Assembly (NCBI RefSeq): GCF_947169445.1
Contig: NZ_CAMVPU010000018.1
Coordinates: 1-64,000 of the forward strand
Origin: an uncultured Butyrivibrio sp.
Lineage (GTDB): Bacteria; Bacillota; Clostridia; Lachnospirales; Lachnospiraceae
DNA: 64,000 nucleotides
Direction: 5' to 3'
The translations under genes were made by a program, and so were the position numbers. Positions 17,992 through 27,164 of the stretch are shown one piece after another. The number at the start of each line of letters is the position of its first letter. The stretch's first letter is position 1. The notes beneath the pieces are model-generated. The model made no database searches. It worked only from the letters and a program-made list of their open reading frames with translations, and was not told the DNA's origin.

Positions 17992-19038
17992 ATGTTTAAT
18001 AGGGTAAAATATTTAGTCTTATCATTTATATGTTTCATAGTAGCAGTTTTTTCTTTTGACTTTACAAGTTTTGCTGCGGGTAAAAATGTTGTAGTTGTAA
18101 TTGATCCCGGACATGGCGGCACAGGAGAGAAAAATATAGGTGCTGTTTATAATGGCTTTACTGAAAAAGACTTAACTATGGTCGTTGCCGTTGCTATGAA
18201 AAATGAGCTTGAGAAATATGATAACGTAAAGGTTTATCTGACAAGAACTGACGATAGATTTATCTCTCTGGAAGATAGGGCTGAATTTGCCAAAAGTGTT
18301 AATGCAGATTTTTTATATAGTATACATTTCAATGCATCTGTAGAACATGATTTTTACGGCTCAGAAATCTGGACTTCAGCCTTTGGCTCATATTATCAAA
18401 AGGGTTATGATTTTGGTTTACTTATTTCTGATGAATTAGCTGACCTTGGAATTTATCAGAAGGGCGTCAAAACTAAAATAGGCAAAAATGGCGATGACTA
18501 TTATGGCATTATACGTCATAGTGTAAGCCGTGGAATTCCGGCTGTTATCATTGAGCACTTATATCTTGATCATATTTATGATGTTCAGAAATTTGCTGAT
18601 CAGGATTATCTTGTAAACCTTGGCATATGTGATGCAACAGCTGTAGCCAAGTATTACAAATTAAAATCTTCTAAGACAGGTGCAGATTATAGCAATATCA
18701 CTTACACAAATGTAAAAAAGCCTTCAGCTAAGGTTTTCCAGGATACAACAGAACCGGAAACCTGCTCTATTAAGACAATTTCTTACGATGCTTCTTCAAG
18801 AAATGTTCTTGTTGAAATGACTGCGAAAGATAGCAATTCTCCGATCATATATTTTTCCTACAGCTATGACGGGGGCAACACTTTTTGTCCACTTCAGATG
18901 TGGTACAGAACTAAGACCACTCAGTCTTTTAATGTGAATGTTCCTGCGTCATGTGCGAAGGCAACTATAGTTTGCAGAGCTTATAACAATTATGAATTAT
19001 TTAAACAAAGTAATGAGGTGAGTATTGAGACTCGATAA
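17992..19038 (+). CDS. Secreted N-acetylmuramoyl-L-alanine amidase (Amidase_3)
   Basis: A 348-residue protein with a signal peptide (about 1-29, ending SFAAG). The catalytic domain (about 33-225) shows VIDPGHGG, TEKDLT, SIHFNAS and the Glu of IIEHLYLDH, the zinc-amidase pattern that cuts the MurNAc-L-Ala bond of peptidoglycan. About 110 further residues form a beta-rich, Ig-like domain (FSYSYDGGNTF), perhaps for wall binding. The ATG at 17992 follows GGGGGAA; an upstream in-frame start would put the signal peptide inside the protein. Its 3' end overlaps the next gene by 14 bp. Confidence 0.9.
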   Translation: MFNRVKYLVLSFICFIVAVFSFDFTSFAAGKNVVVVIDPGHGGTGEKNIGAVYNGFTEKDLTMVVAVAMKNELEKYDNVKVYLTRTDDRFISLEDRAEFAKSVNADFLYSIHFNASVEHDFYGSEIWTSAFGSYYQKGYDFGLLISDELADLGIYQKGVKTKIGKNGDDYYGIIRHSVSRGIPAVIIEHLYLDHIYDVQKFADQDYLVNLGICDATAVAKYYKLKSSKTGADYSNITYTNVKKPSAKVFQDTTEPETCSIKTISYDASSRNVLVEMTAKDSNSPIIYFSYSYDGGNTFCPLQMWYRTKTTQSFNVNVPASCAKATIVCRAYNNYELFKQSNEVSIETR

Positions 19039-19756
19039 GTTTTTAGGTGAATTTAATATTGGTACCCGTAAACAGATAAAAGAATATCTAAAAAACGGTA
19101 GATGCAGCGTCAATGGTGAAATTGTTACAAAGCCTGATGTACATGTTGATGAAAAAAATGACTGCATTTCTTTTGATGGAAATATACTTCAGTATAGCAA
19201 ATTCCATTATTATATGCTTTACAAGCCGCAGGATGTTGTTTCTGCAACCACAGATGGTAGAAATACTACCGTTTTAGATCTTTTGGCTGGTGAAAATATT
19301 AAAGGCCTAAGTCCTGCCGGAAGACTTGATATTGATACTGAGGGACTTCTTCTTTTAACTGATGACGGAGCGCTGATTCACAGATTATTATCTCCGAAAA
19401 AGCACGTTGATAAGGTATATGAAGTGCATATCAGAAAGCCTCTTTCGGATAAAGACATTTCTACACTTGAAAAGGGTGTAAACATAGGGGATTATAAGGA
19501 TGATGGCAGCATCGATTATACACTTCCTGCCAGAGTTGAAGTTAAGGATGAAGATACAGATGGTAATCCTGTAATTCATCTTATAATTCATGAAGGGAGA
19601 TTTCATCAGGTTAAAAGAATGCTTGAAGCAGTTGGAAATGAAGTTGTTTTCCTGAAACGCCTGTCTATGGGGCCTCTTGTTTTAGATGAAAAGCTTTCTC
19701 CTGGTGAATACAGACCTTTAAGTGATGATGAGCTAGAAGCACTTGGGGTTCAATAA
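19025..19756 (+). CDS. 16S rRNA pseudouridine synthase, RsuA family
   Basis: A 243-residue protein with an N-terminal S4 RNA-binding domain (MRLDKFLGEF, about 1-60) and the RsuA/RluB/E/F catalytic domain with the nucleophile Asp in GRLDIDTEG (about 98) and RFHQVKRM near 197. It converts a specific rRNA uridine to pseudouridine; the site cannot be fixed from sequence. It starts at TTG inside the amidase 3' end, with GAGGTG just upstream, so the two are co-transcribed. Confidence 0.9.
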   Translation: MRLDKFLGEFNIGTRKQIKEYLKNGRCSVNGEIVTKPDVHVDEKNDCISFDGNILQYSKFHYYMLYKPQDVVSATTDGRNTTVLDLLAGENIKGLSPAGRLDIDTEGLLLLTDDGALIHRLLSPKKHVDKVYEVHIRKPLSDKDISTLEKGVNIGDYKDDGSIDYTLPARVEVKDEDTDGNPVIHLIIHEGRFHQVKRMLEAVGNEVVFLKRLSMGPLVLDEKLSPGEYRPLSDDELEALGVQ

Positions 19757-19795
19757 TTGATATATAAATCTAAGATAAATGATATTGGAGTAATT

Positions 19796-20398
19796 ATGAA
19801 AAAAGTCTATAAGGGTGATTTTGGTTATATTCAGCATACCAGGAAGGTAGCTATCATCAGAACAGCCATATGCCTTTTATTTACAATAATGATATTTGTG
19901 ATTGGTCTTTTGATGTACCATACTCAGAAGAATGCATTTAGTATTTTTGCAGCTCTTGGATGCCTTCCTACAGGCTGGAGTGCTGTTAATATGATAATGT
20001 TCATTCGTGCCAAGGCATGTTCTGAAAAGGACCATGAAAGTATCTTAAATGCTAAAGGTGGTCTCCTTATTCATTATGATCACGTAATAACATCATATGA
20101 CAAGAATTTCTATGTAAATGCATCTACGGTTCTTGAGAAGAATATCTGCTGTTACACAGCGGATAAAGACATGGACCTTATTGACTGCGAGAAGCATATC
20201 AAAAAGATGATAGCTCAAAGCGGGTATTCCAGTTATAGCATTAAGATATTTAATAATATTGATAAGTTTTGTGAAAGACTTACTCAGCTTGAAAAGCTAA
20301 GATCAGATAATAATATTGATCCTGTTGCTATTGAAAATGCATGGGTTCCGGGGACAGTGCAGACTCCTGCGTCTATTTTATTATCTATTTCTTTATAA
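19796..20398 (+). CDS. Membrane protein of unknown function
   Basis: I do not recognise the family of this 201-residue protein. It has two hydrophobic segments (about 22-42 and 48-66) separated by a short loop, then a soluble C-terminal domain of about 130 residues with several Cys and Lys/Asp-rich stretches (SKNICCYTA-like region reads EKNICCYTAD). The layout (short cytosolic N-terminus, hairpin, cytosolic domain) suggests a membrane-anchored cytoplasmic domain. The ATG follows TTGGAG; it sits between two pseudouridine synthase genes. Confidence 0.7.
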   Translation: MKKVYKGDFGYIQHTRKVAIIRTAICLLFTIMIFVIGLLMYHTQKNAFSIFAALGCLPTGWSAVNMIMFIRAKACSEKDHESILNAKGGLLIHYDHVITSYDKNFYVNASTVLEKNICCYTADKDMDLIDCEKHIKKMIAQSGYSSYSIKIFNNIDKFCERLTQLEKLRSDNNIDPVAIENAWVPGTVQTPASILLSISL

Positions 20399-20409
20399 AA
20401 TGGAGAACA

Positions 20410-21393
20410 ATGAGAGAAGTACTAATTGGTAAAAATGAAGTTGATAAAAGGCTTGATGGTTTTTTGAAGTCTTATTTTCCAAATGCATCCATGGGTTTTA
20501 TATACAAGATGCTTAGGAAAAAGAATATTACTTTAAACGGGAAAAAGGCATCCGGCACTGAAAAGCTGCATCAGGGTGACAAAATAGCAGTTTTTTTCTC
20601 AGATGAGACCTTTGAAAAGTTTAAAGGAAAATCAATTGCAGCAAGTGGTAATAAGCGTGAGTTTAAAGCACTTGAAAAGCTTGGAAATATTGAGATCATC
20701 TACGAAGACTCTAATATTCTATTGGTAAATAAGCCGACTGGAGTGTTGTCACAAAAATCAACCAATAAAGATTTGAGCCTTAACGATTGGCTTATTGAAT
20801 ATTTGCTCAATAAGGGCGAGATTTCTGAGGCCGAGCTGGAAACCTATAAACCTTCTATCTGCAACAGGCTTGACAGAAACACGAGTGGTATTGTTATTTG
20901 TGCCAAATCTTTAGCTGGAGCAAGAGTCATGAACCAGATGCTCAAGGATAGAACTCTTGATAAGTATTATAGGACCATAGTTTCCGGTAAAATGGATAAG
21001 GAATATAAATTAAGTGGTTTCCTTTATAAAGATGAAGCCAAAAACAAGGTTTTTATCAAAAACGAAGACCCTCGTGATGATAGATATTCTTTTATCGAAA
21101 CCTTATTTAAGCCTTTAAAATATTCAGATAAAGATAATTTAACACTTCTTGAAGTTAAGCTTATAACCGGCAAAACTCATCAGATCAGGGCACATCTTTC
21201 CAGTCAGCATCTGCCTATAATAGGTGATGTTAAATATGGAGGCAAAAAAATTGGCGGATTAAACTACCAGTTGCTTCATTGTTATAGAATTAGTTTCCCT
21301 GCTGATAATCAGATGCCTGCCGGATTTGAGGATTTAGCCGGAAAAGAATTTGTTGCTAAGGTTCCTGAAATATTTAATAAGTTTTTTGGATGA
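20410..21393 (+). CDS. Ribosomal large-subunit pseudouridine synthase, RluA/RluD family
   Basis: A 327-residue protein with an S4 domain (about 12-75, DKRLDGFLKSYFP) and the RluA-type catalytic domain with Asp in NRLDRNTSGIV (about 156) and TGKTHQIRAHL (about 257). It makes pseudouridine in 23S rRNA; exact position not resolved. The ATG follows TGGAGA 12 bp after the previous stop. Confidence 0.93.
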   Translation: MREVLIGKNEVDKRLDGFLKSYFPNASMGFIYKMLRKKNITLNGKKASGTEKLHQGDKIAVFFSDETFEKFKGKSIAASGNKREFKALEKLGNIEIIYEDSNILLVNKPTGVLSQKSTNKDLSLNDWLIEYLLNKGEISEAELETYKPSICNRLDRNTSGIVICAKSLAGARVMNQMLKDRTLDKYYRTIVSGKMDKEYKLSGFLYKDEAKNKVFIKNEDPRDDRYSFIETLFKPLKYSDKDNLTLLEVKLITGKTHQIRAHLSSQHLPIIGDVKYGGKKIGGLNYQLLHCYRISFPADNQMPAGFEDLAGKEFVAKVPEIFNKFFG

Positions 21394-21448
21394 AATATGG
21401 TTATTCTATAAAGAACTTCATCCATAAAAGGAAAGGAATATTGATATA

Positions 21449-21988
21449 ATGCCAACTTGGAAATCCAGAGGTCTTAGAGGTTCAACATTAGAAGAGCTTA
21501 TAAATCGCTCCAATGAAAGATATCTGGAACTTGAACTGGCTCTTATTCAGAAAATTCCTACTCCCATAACTCCTATCAATATAGAAAAAGAAACAAGACA
21601 TATCACACTTGCGTACTTTGATCAGAAAAGTACAGTCGATTATATAGGTGTTGTTCAGGGCATTCCTGTCTGCTTTGATGCTAAGGAATGCGCTGTAGAT
21701 ACCTTCACTTTAGAAAACATCCATCCACATCAGGTCGAATTCATGAAGAATTTTGAACAGCAGGATGGAATTGCATTTTTTTTAATCTATTATACTTCCC
21801 GTAATGAATTTTATTATTTGCCCTTCAGACGACTTTTCGAGTTTTGGGAAAGAGCAAAGGAGGGTGGCAGAAAGAGCTTTAGAAGAGATGAGCTTTCTGA
21901 TGAATATGTTATAACAACTCCGGGCGAATCAGGGATTCTAATACCTTACCTTGATCTGATTCAAAAAGATTTAGACGAAAGAGATTGA
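21449..21988 (+). CDS. recU: Holliday junction resolvase RecU
   Basis: A 179-residue protein of normal RecU size. It shows the N-terminal RGLRGSTLEELINRSN segment, the nuclease residues in STVDYIGV and CFDAKEC, and HPHQVEFM followed by FEQQDGIAFFLIYY, all typical of RecU, the Firmicutes resolvase that cuts four-way junctions. It follows a pseudouridine synthase gene and precedes the his genes; the ATG has AAAGGAA upstream. Confidence 0.94.
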   Translation: MPTWKSRGLRGSTLEELINRSNERYLELELALIQKIPTPITPINIEKETRHITLAYFDQKSTVDYIGVVQGIPVCFDAKECAVDTFTLENIHPHQVEFMKNFEQQDGIAFFLIYYTSRNEFYYLPFRRLFEFWERAKEGGRKSFRRDELSDEYVITTPGESGILIPYLDLIQKDLDERD

Positions 21989-22080
21989 CAGCAATTTAAT
22001 AATATTATAAACTTTTTAACATGATAATGAATTAGCATAGTAGCACATTAACGCAGTAAAGTATATTTGACGAGGTTAAT

Positions 22081-23190
22081 ATGAGTAAAGTTCTTTTACA
22101 TACTCCGGACGGAGTAAGAGATATCTATGGAAATGAGTGCAGTGATAGAAAGCTTATAATAGATAGAATACATTCCAAGATGAAGAATTTTGGATACGAG
22201 GATATTGAAACTCCTACTTTTGAATTCTTTGATGTTTTTGCTGAGGAGATTAATACAAAGGATGCCAGAGAATTATTTAAGTTCTTTGATAAAGATGGAA
22301 ACACTTTAGTTCTAAGGCCTGATTTCACTCCTTCTATAGCAAGGTGTGCATCAAAGGTAATGCTTGAAAACGGTAATCCTGTCCGCGTTGTTTATGAAGG
22401 AAATACGTTTTTAAATACTTCAAATCTTCAGGGAAAGCTTAAAGAAAACTACAATATCGGCGTAGAGCTTATGAATGATGAGTCTGTATATGCTGATGGT
22501 GAGATTATAGCTCTTTTGATTGAATCATTGAAAAGCGCAGGTTTAAATGATTTCCAGATCAGCATTGGAGATGCGGACTATTATAAGGGCTTATGTGAAG
22601 AAGCAGGCATATCATCAGAAACTGAAGAACAGATCAGAGAACAGATCATTGGCAAGAACTATTTTGCCGCTGAATCAATCATGATAGATAAAAATGTTTC
22701 TGAGAAATACAAAAATCTGATCCTTAAGGTTTCAGAATTTATCGGTTCTGCCGATGCACTTGATAAAGCTTTGGAGCAGGTTTCTAACGAAAGATCACTA
22801 AATGCAATAAGGAGACTCAAAGAGCTGTATGAGGTTTTGACATGCTACGGTGTCGAAAAATATGTTTCTTTTGATCTGAGCATTTTAAGTAAGTTTAATT
22901 ATTACACAGGTGTTATCTTTAGTGCATACACCTACGGAGTAGGAGATGCTATAGCTAAGGGCGGAAGATACGATAATCTTTTAGGCAAATATGGTAAGAA
23001 TGCACCTTCTATCGGTTTTTCAATTGTTTTAGAAGATCTTTTATCTGCTCTATACAGACAGAACGTATCAATTGAAAGAGAAGATAAATGTGAAGTTATA
23101 ACATTTACAAAAGAGAATTTTAAAGAAGCCTTGGTTAAGGCAAGTGAACTTAGAGCTAAAGGCAAGGACGTTGCATTAATACAGGAATAA
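22081..23190 (+). CDS. hisZ: ATP phosphoribosyltransferase regulatory subunit HisZ
   Basis: A 369-residue protein related to class II histidyl-tRNA synthetase: LHTPDGVRDIYG at the N-terminus, motif 2-like LRPDFTPSIAR near residue 78 and motif 3-like GGRYDNLLGKYG near 297, without an anticodon-binding domain. HisZ is needed by the short form of HisG, which is the next gene, 14 bp on. It heads the histidine cluster. Confidence 0.93.
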   Translation: MSKVLLHTPDGVRDIYGNECSDRKLIIDRIHSKMKNFGYEDIETPTFEFFDVFAEEINTKDARELFKFFDKDGNTLVLRPDFTPSIARCASKVMLENGNPVRVVYEGNTFLNTSNLQGKLKENYNIGVELMNDESVYADGEIIALLIESLKSAGLNDFQISIGDADYYKGLCEEAGISSETEEQIREQIIGKNYFAAESIMIDKNVSEKYKNLILKVSEFIGSADALDKALEQVSNERSLNAIRRLKELYEVLTCYGVEKYVSFDLSILSKFNYYTGVIFSAYTYGVGDAIAKGGRYDNLLGKYGKNAPSIGFSIVLEDLLSALYRQNVSIEREDKCEVITFTKENFKEALVKASELRAKGKDVALIQE

Positions 23191-23204
23191 ATGGAGATAT
23201 TTTT

Positions 23205-23843
23205 ATGAGATATTTGACCTTTGCCCTTGGAAAGGGAAGACTGGTAGATTCCACAATGGAATTACTAAATAAATGTGGTATAGAGTGTGAAGAGATTCTA
23301 GATAAAAAGACAAGAAAACTGATTTTTACAAATGAAGAACTAAAGCTAAAGTTCTTTTTAGCAAAAGGTCCTGATGTTCCGACTTATGTTGAGTATGGTG
23401 CTGCAGATATTGGTATTGTAGGAGCTGATACAATTCTTGAAGAGAACAGAAGAGTATATGAAGTTTTGGATCTTGGCTTTGGGAAATGCAGGATGTGCGT
23501 ATGTGGTCCAAGCCATGCAAGAGACCTTTTAGAGCATCGTGAGATGATAAGGGTTGCAAGTAAATATCCTAATATTGCCAAGGATTACTTCTTTAACAAA
23601 AAGCATCAGACCGTAGATATTATTAAGCTTAATGGTTCTGTAGAGCTTGGTCCTATTGTTAACCTATCAGATGTTATTGTTGATATCGTTGAGACAGGTT
23701 CTACTCTTAGAGAAAATGGTCTTGAAGTGTTAGAAGAAATTTGTCCACTGTCTGCAAGAATGATAGTCAATCAGGTAAGCATGCAGATGGAGACCGAGAG
23801 AATTCGTAAACTAATTAATGATATGAAGGAGAATTTATCATAA
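23205..23843 (+). CDS. hisG: ATP phosphoribosyltransferase, short form
   Basis: A 212-residue protein (short HisG lacks the C-terminal regulatory domain). It shows LTFALGKGRLVDSTMELL, GPDVPTYVEYGAADIGIVG and the PRPP-binding loop VDIVETGSTLRENGL near residue 160. It condenses ATP with PRPP, the first committed step of histidine synthesis, and depends on HisZ encoded just upstream. Confidence 0.96.
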   Translation: MRYLTFALGKGRLVDSTMELLNKCGIECEEILDKKTRKLIFTNEELKLKFFLAKGPDVPTYVEYGAADIGIVGADTILEENRRVYEVLDLGFGKCRMCVCGPSHARDLLEHREMIRVASKYPNIAKDYFFNKKHQTVDIIKLNGSVELGPIVNLSDVIVDIVETGSTLRENGLEVLEEICPLSARMIVNQVSMQMETERIRKLINDMKENLS

Positions 23844-25133
23844 ATGAGAACACTTGAACTTACAAGAGAAACTAAAAAAGAACTTTTAGGAAATCTTTTA
23901 AAAAGAAATCCCGGAAGTTACACTCAATATGAAAATACAGTTAATGCTATAATTGAAAATGTAAGAAATAATGGTGATAAAGCCTTATTTGAATACACCA
24001 AAGAATTTGATAAATGTGAAATAACAGCTGATACCATAAAGGTTACAAGAGCTGAAATTGATGCAGCATATGCAGAGCTTGATGATAGATTTATAGAAGT
24101 CATGAAAAAGAGTGCTGAGAATATCAGAGTCTTTCACGAAAAGCAAAAGCGTAACAGCTGGATTGATACAAAAGAGGATGGAAGCATATTAGGACAGAGA
24201 ATTCTTCCTATAGAAGTATCAGGTGTTTATGTTCCTGGTGGAACAGCTGCATATCCATCAAGCGTTCTTATGAATGTGGTACCTGCAAAGGTTGCCGGTG
24301 TTGAGCGTATTATCATGTGTACACCTCCATCTAAGGATGGAAAAGTAAATCCTGCCACTTTAGTAGCTGCTGATATAGCCGGAGTTGGCGAAATTTATAA
24401 AGTGGGTGGTGCTCAGGCCATTGCAGCTATGGCTTTTGGAACTGAAAGTGTTCCTAAGGCTGATAAGATTACAGGACCTGGAAATATTTTTGTGGCTCTT
24501 GCTAAAAAGGCATGTTTTGGACATGTATCGATTGATTCTATAGCTGGACCTAGTGAAATTCTTGTTCTTGCAGATGAAACTGCAAATCCAAGATATGTAG
24601 CAGCTGATCTTTTGTCACAGGCAGAACATGATGTACTTGCAAGCGCTATTTTGATAACAACATCAAGAGACCTTGCTAGAGCCGTTTCAAAAGAAATTGA
24701 TGGATTTTTGGAGACTCTTTCAAGAGCTGATATTATCAGACAATCTCTTGAAAATTATGGTTATATTTTTGTGGCCGAGAATATGGAAGATGCCATTGAT
24801 GCTACAAATGCTGTTGCTTCAGAGCACCTTGAAATAATTACTAAAAATCCTTTTGAAACAATGACAAAGGTTAAGAATGCAGGAGCAATCTTCCTAGGAG
24901 AATATTCTTCCGAACCACTTGGCGATTATTTTGCAGGTCCTAATCACATTTTGCCGACAAACGGAACTGCAAGATTCTTCTCACCACTTAACGTGGATGA
25001 TTTTGTTAAGAAAACAAGTATTATTTCATATTCCAGAGATGCACTTTCCAAAGTACATGAGGATATCGAATTATTTGCAAAAAAAGAGGGATTAACTGCT
25101 CACGCAAACTCAATAGCTGTAAGATTTGAGTGA
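23844..25133 (+). CDS. hisD: Histidinol dehydrogenase
   Basis: A 429-residue protein with VSGVYVPGGTAAYPSS near residue 125, the nucleotide-binding part GGAQAIAAMAFGT near 189, the signature around PGNIFVALAKK and SIAGPSEILVLAD, and the zinc/catalytic His residues in SQAEHD and SEHLEI. It oxidises L-histidinol to L-histidine. ATG directly follows the hisG stop, with GAAGGAGA in the hisG end. Confidence 0.97.
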   Translation: MRTLELTRETKKELLGNLLKRNPGSYTQYENTVNAIIENVRNNGDKALFEYTKEFDKCEITADTIKVTRAEIDAAYAELDDRFIEVMKKSAENIRVFHEKQKRNSWIDTKEDGSILGQRILPIEVSGVYVPGGTAAYPSSVLMNVVPAKVAGVERIIMCTPPSKDGKVNPATLVAADIAGVGEIYKVGGAQAIAAMAFGTESVPKADKITGPGNIFVALAKKACFGHVSIDSIAGPSEILVLADETANPRYVAADLLSQAEHDVLASAILITTSRDLARAVSKEIDGFLETLSRADIIRQSLENYGYIFVAENMEDAIDATNAVASEHLEIITKNPFETMTKVKNAGAIFLGEYSSEPLGDYFAGPNHILPTNGTARFFSPLNVDDFVKKTSIISYSRDALSKVHEDIELFAKKEGLTAHANSIAVRFE

Positions 25134-25135
25134 TA

Positions 25136-25179
25136 AAAATGCAAGTTAACTTTCTAAACTGATTATAAAATGCAAGTTA
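25136..25179 (+). repeat. Direct repeat in the hisD-hisB gap
   Basis: The 13-base word AAAATGCAAGTTA occurs at 25136-25148 and 25167-25179, 31 bp apart (about three helical turns), in the 107-bp gap between hisD and hisB. It may be a regulator site or chance in AT-rich DNA. Confidence 0.5.
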
Positions 25180-25240
25180 TTTAATTTTTATAAATTAAAT
25201 TAACAACATTTTGTTAGATTAATTTAAGGAGATACTATCT

Positions 25241-25840
25241 ATGGGTTTGGGTGAAGCCAGAATAGCTACAATTGCAAGAAAAACCAAGGAAACTGATATT
25301 GAAGTCACTTTGAACATTGATGGAACAGGTAAGGCAGATATAGAAACCGGCATAGGATTTTTTGATCATATGCTGGAGGGATTTGCAAGACATGGGTTAT
25401 TTGACCTTGATGTCAAGGTTAAAGGTGATCTTCAGGTTGATTGTCATCACACAATCGAAGATACCGGAATTGTTCTTGGCCAGGCAATTGCAAAGGCTTT
25501 AGGTGATAAAAAAGGCATTAAACGATATGGCAGTATGATTTTACCTATGGATGAAATACTGGTTTTAAGTGCTATTGACCTTTGCGGTAGACCTTATTTT
25601 GTTATGGATGCTGAGTTTACAGCTCCTATGGTTGGCAATTTTGATACTCAGATGGTTCGTGAGTTCTTTTACGCTATATCATATAGTGCGGCCATGAATC
25701 TCCACCTTAAAGTATTGTCAGGGTTTAATGATCACCACAAAATTGAAGCTTTATTTAAAGCCTTTTCCAAGGCCCTGGATCAGGCAACAGGTTTTGATGA
25801 GAGAATAACTGATGTACTAAGTACAAAAGGAGCTTTATAA
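25241..25840 (+). CDS. hisB: Imidazoleglycerol-phosphate dehydratase
   Basis: A 199-residue monofunctional HisB with both metal-binding repeats: FFDHML near residue 44 with CHHTIEDTG near 69, and FNDHHKIEALFKA near 166. It dehydrates imidazoleglycerol phosphate. The start follows AAGGAGA. It lies 107 bp after hisD and 1 bp before the hisIE fusion. Confidence 0.96.
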   Translation: MGLGEARIATIARKTKETDIEVTLNIDGTGKADIETGIGFFDHMLEGFARHGLFDLDVKVKGDLQVDCHHTIEDTGIVLGQAIAKALGDKKGIKRYGSMILPMDEILVLSAIDLCGRPYFVMDAEFTAPMVGNFDTQMVREFFYAISYSAAMNLHLKVLSGFNDHHKIEALFKAFSKALDQATGFDERITDVLSTKGAL

Positions 25841-25841
25841 T

Positions 25842-27155
25842 ATGCCAAAAATGTCCAAAAAATTTATTGCATCGATATATCTTTTTAATGGTTGTGCGGT
25901 TAAATCTTTAACTGATAATACTGTTGTTTGTGATGATCCAATTTTACTTGCGAAGAATTATTCTGATAGTAATGTAGATGAAATTATCGTTTTTGATAAA
26001 TCTCCATCAGGTGATGATGCAGCTCATGAAAAAGCACTTGATATCATAAAAGGCATCTGTAAAGCTGCTGATGTTAATGTTTATGGTGCAGGCAATGTAA
26101 AGAGAATGGAGGATATCAAAAAGCTCCTTTATGCAGGCTGCAAAAAGGCATGCCTAAATTTTTCAAAAGAAGGCAACATTGAAATAATTTCTGAAGTATC
26201 CGAGAAATTTGGGAAAGATAAGATCTGTATCTGCTTTAGCGATGAAAAATCCGTATCTGATAATAAAGAGCTAGTCTGTAAATATGCTACTGAACTTTAC
26301 TTTATCACAAATGACGAAAATGCTCTTTCAGATGAATTTTGTAAGGATTTTGAAAATTTAAGATTAACAGCTGTAGTTGATAACTATACTTCGGATGATA
26401 CTCCTTTAAATTATTTACTTGAGAACGAGAAAATTGACAGTATTTCCGGTAATATCCTAAATGATTATATCAGCAAAGTTATCGATTATAAGGATGAATG
26501 TGTTTCAAAAAACATTCCAATCGAGAGACTTGAAGCTAAATTCAATTGGGAATCTCTTAAGAAGAACAGTGATGGAATGGTTCCTGTAATAGTTCAGGAC
26601 TATAGAACAGATCAGGTTCTTATGCTGGCGTATATGAACGAAGAGGCTTATAATAAAACTCTAAGTACAGGAAAGATGACTTATTATAGCCGAAGCAGAA
26701 ATGAACTATGGGTTAAGGGATTGACAAGTTCTCACTATCAGTATGTTATGTCCCTTACTGCTGATTGTGATCTTGATACAATTCTTGCTAAGGTTAAACA
26801 GATAGGAGCTGCTTGTCATACCGGAAGTTACAGTTGTTTCTTTAACGAGATTGCTTCTAAGGAATACACCGAAAAGAATCCACAGAAGGTTCTTGATAGT
26901 GTTTTTGAAGTGATCAAGGACAGAAAGACTAACCCAAGAGAAGGTTCCTATACCAACTACCTCTTTGATAAAGGTCTTGATAAGATTTTGAAGAAGGTTG
27001 GAGAAGAGGCTACGGAAATGGTTATAGCAGCCAAAAATGAAAACTCCAATGAAATTGTTTACGAAATGTCTGATTTCCTGTATCATATGATGGTCCTTAT
27101 GGCTGAGAAAAATGTCAGCTGGGAGGATATAACTGATGAACTGTCAAGACGATAA
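25842..27155 (+). CDS. hisI: HisIE with an N-terminal degenerate HisF/HisA-like domain
   Basis: A 437-residue three-part protein. Residues about 5-215 align along the first half of a HisF/HisA barrel (DDPILLAKNYSDSNVDEIIVFD matches its DPVELAxxY...DELVFLD segment in shape) but the catalytic Asp positions read Leu (SIYLF for ACLDV) and a hydrophobic residue (ICICF for the second), so this part is probably inactive. Residues about 228-330 are HisI (phosphoribosyl-AMP cyclohydrolase; TADCDLD, CHTGSYSCF). Residues about 345-437 are HisE (phosphoribosyl-ATP pyrophosphatase; GEEATEMVIAAKNE). Normal HisIE is about 200-230 residues. hisA, hisF, hisH and hisC are not in the window. Confidence 0.9.
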   Translation: MPKMSKKFIASIYLFNGCAVKSLTDNTVVCDDPILLAKNYSDSNVDEIIVFDKSPSGDDAAHEKALDIIKGICKAADVNVYGAGNVKRMEDIKKLLYAGCKKACLNFSKEGNIEIISEVSEKFGKDKICICFSDEKSVSDNKELVCKYATELYFITNDENALSDEFCKDFENLRLTAVVDNYTSDDTPLNYLLENEKIDSISGNILNDYISKVIDYKDECVSKNIPIERLEAKFNWESLKKNSDGMVPVIVQDYRTDQVLMLAYMNEEAYNKTLSTGKMTYYSRSRNELWVKGLTSSHYQYVMSLTADCDLDTILAKVKQIGAACHTGSYSCFFNEIASKEYTEKNPQKVLDSVFEVIKDRKTNPREGSYTNYLFDKGLDKILKKVGEEATEMVIAAKNENSNEIVYEMSDFLYHMMVLMAEKNVSWEDITDELSRR

Positions 27156-27164
27156 GGAAAAGAT

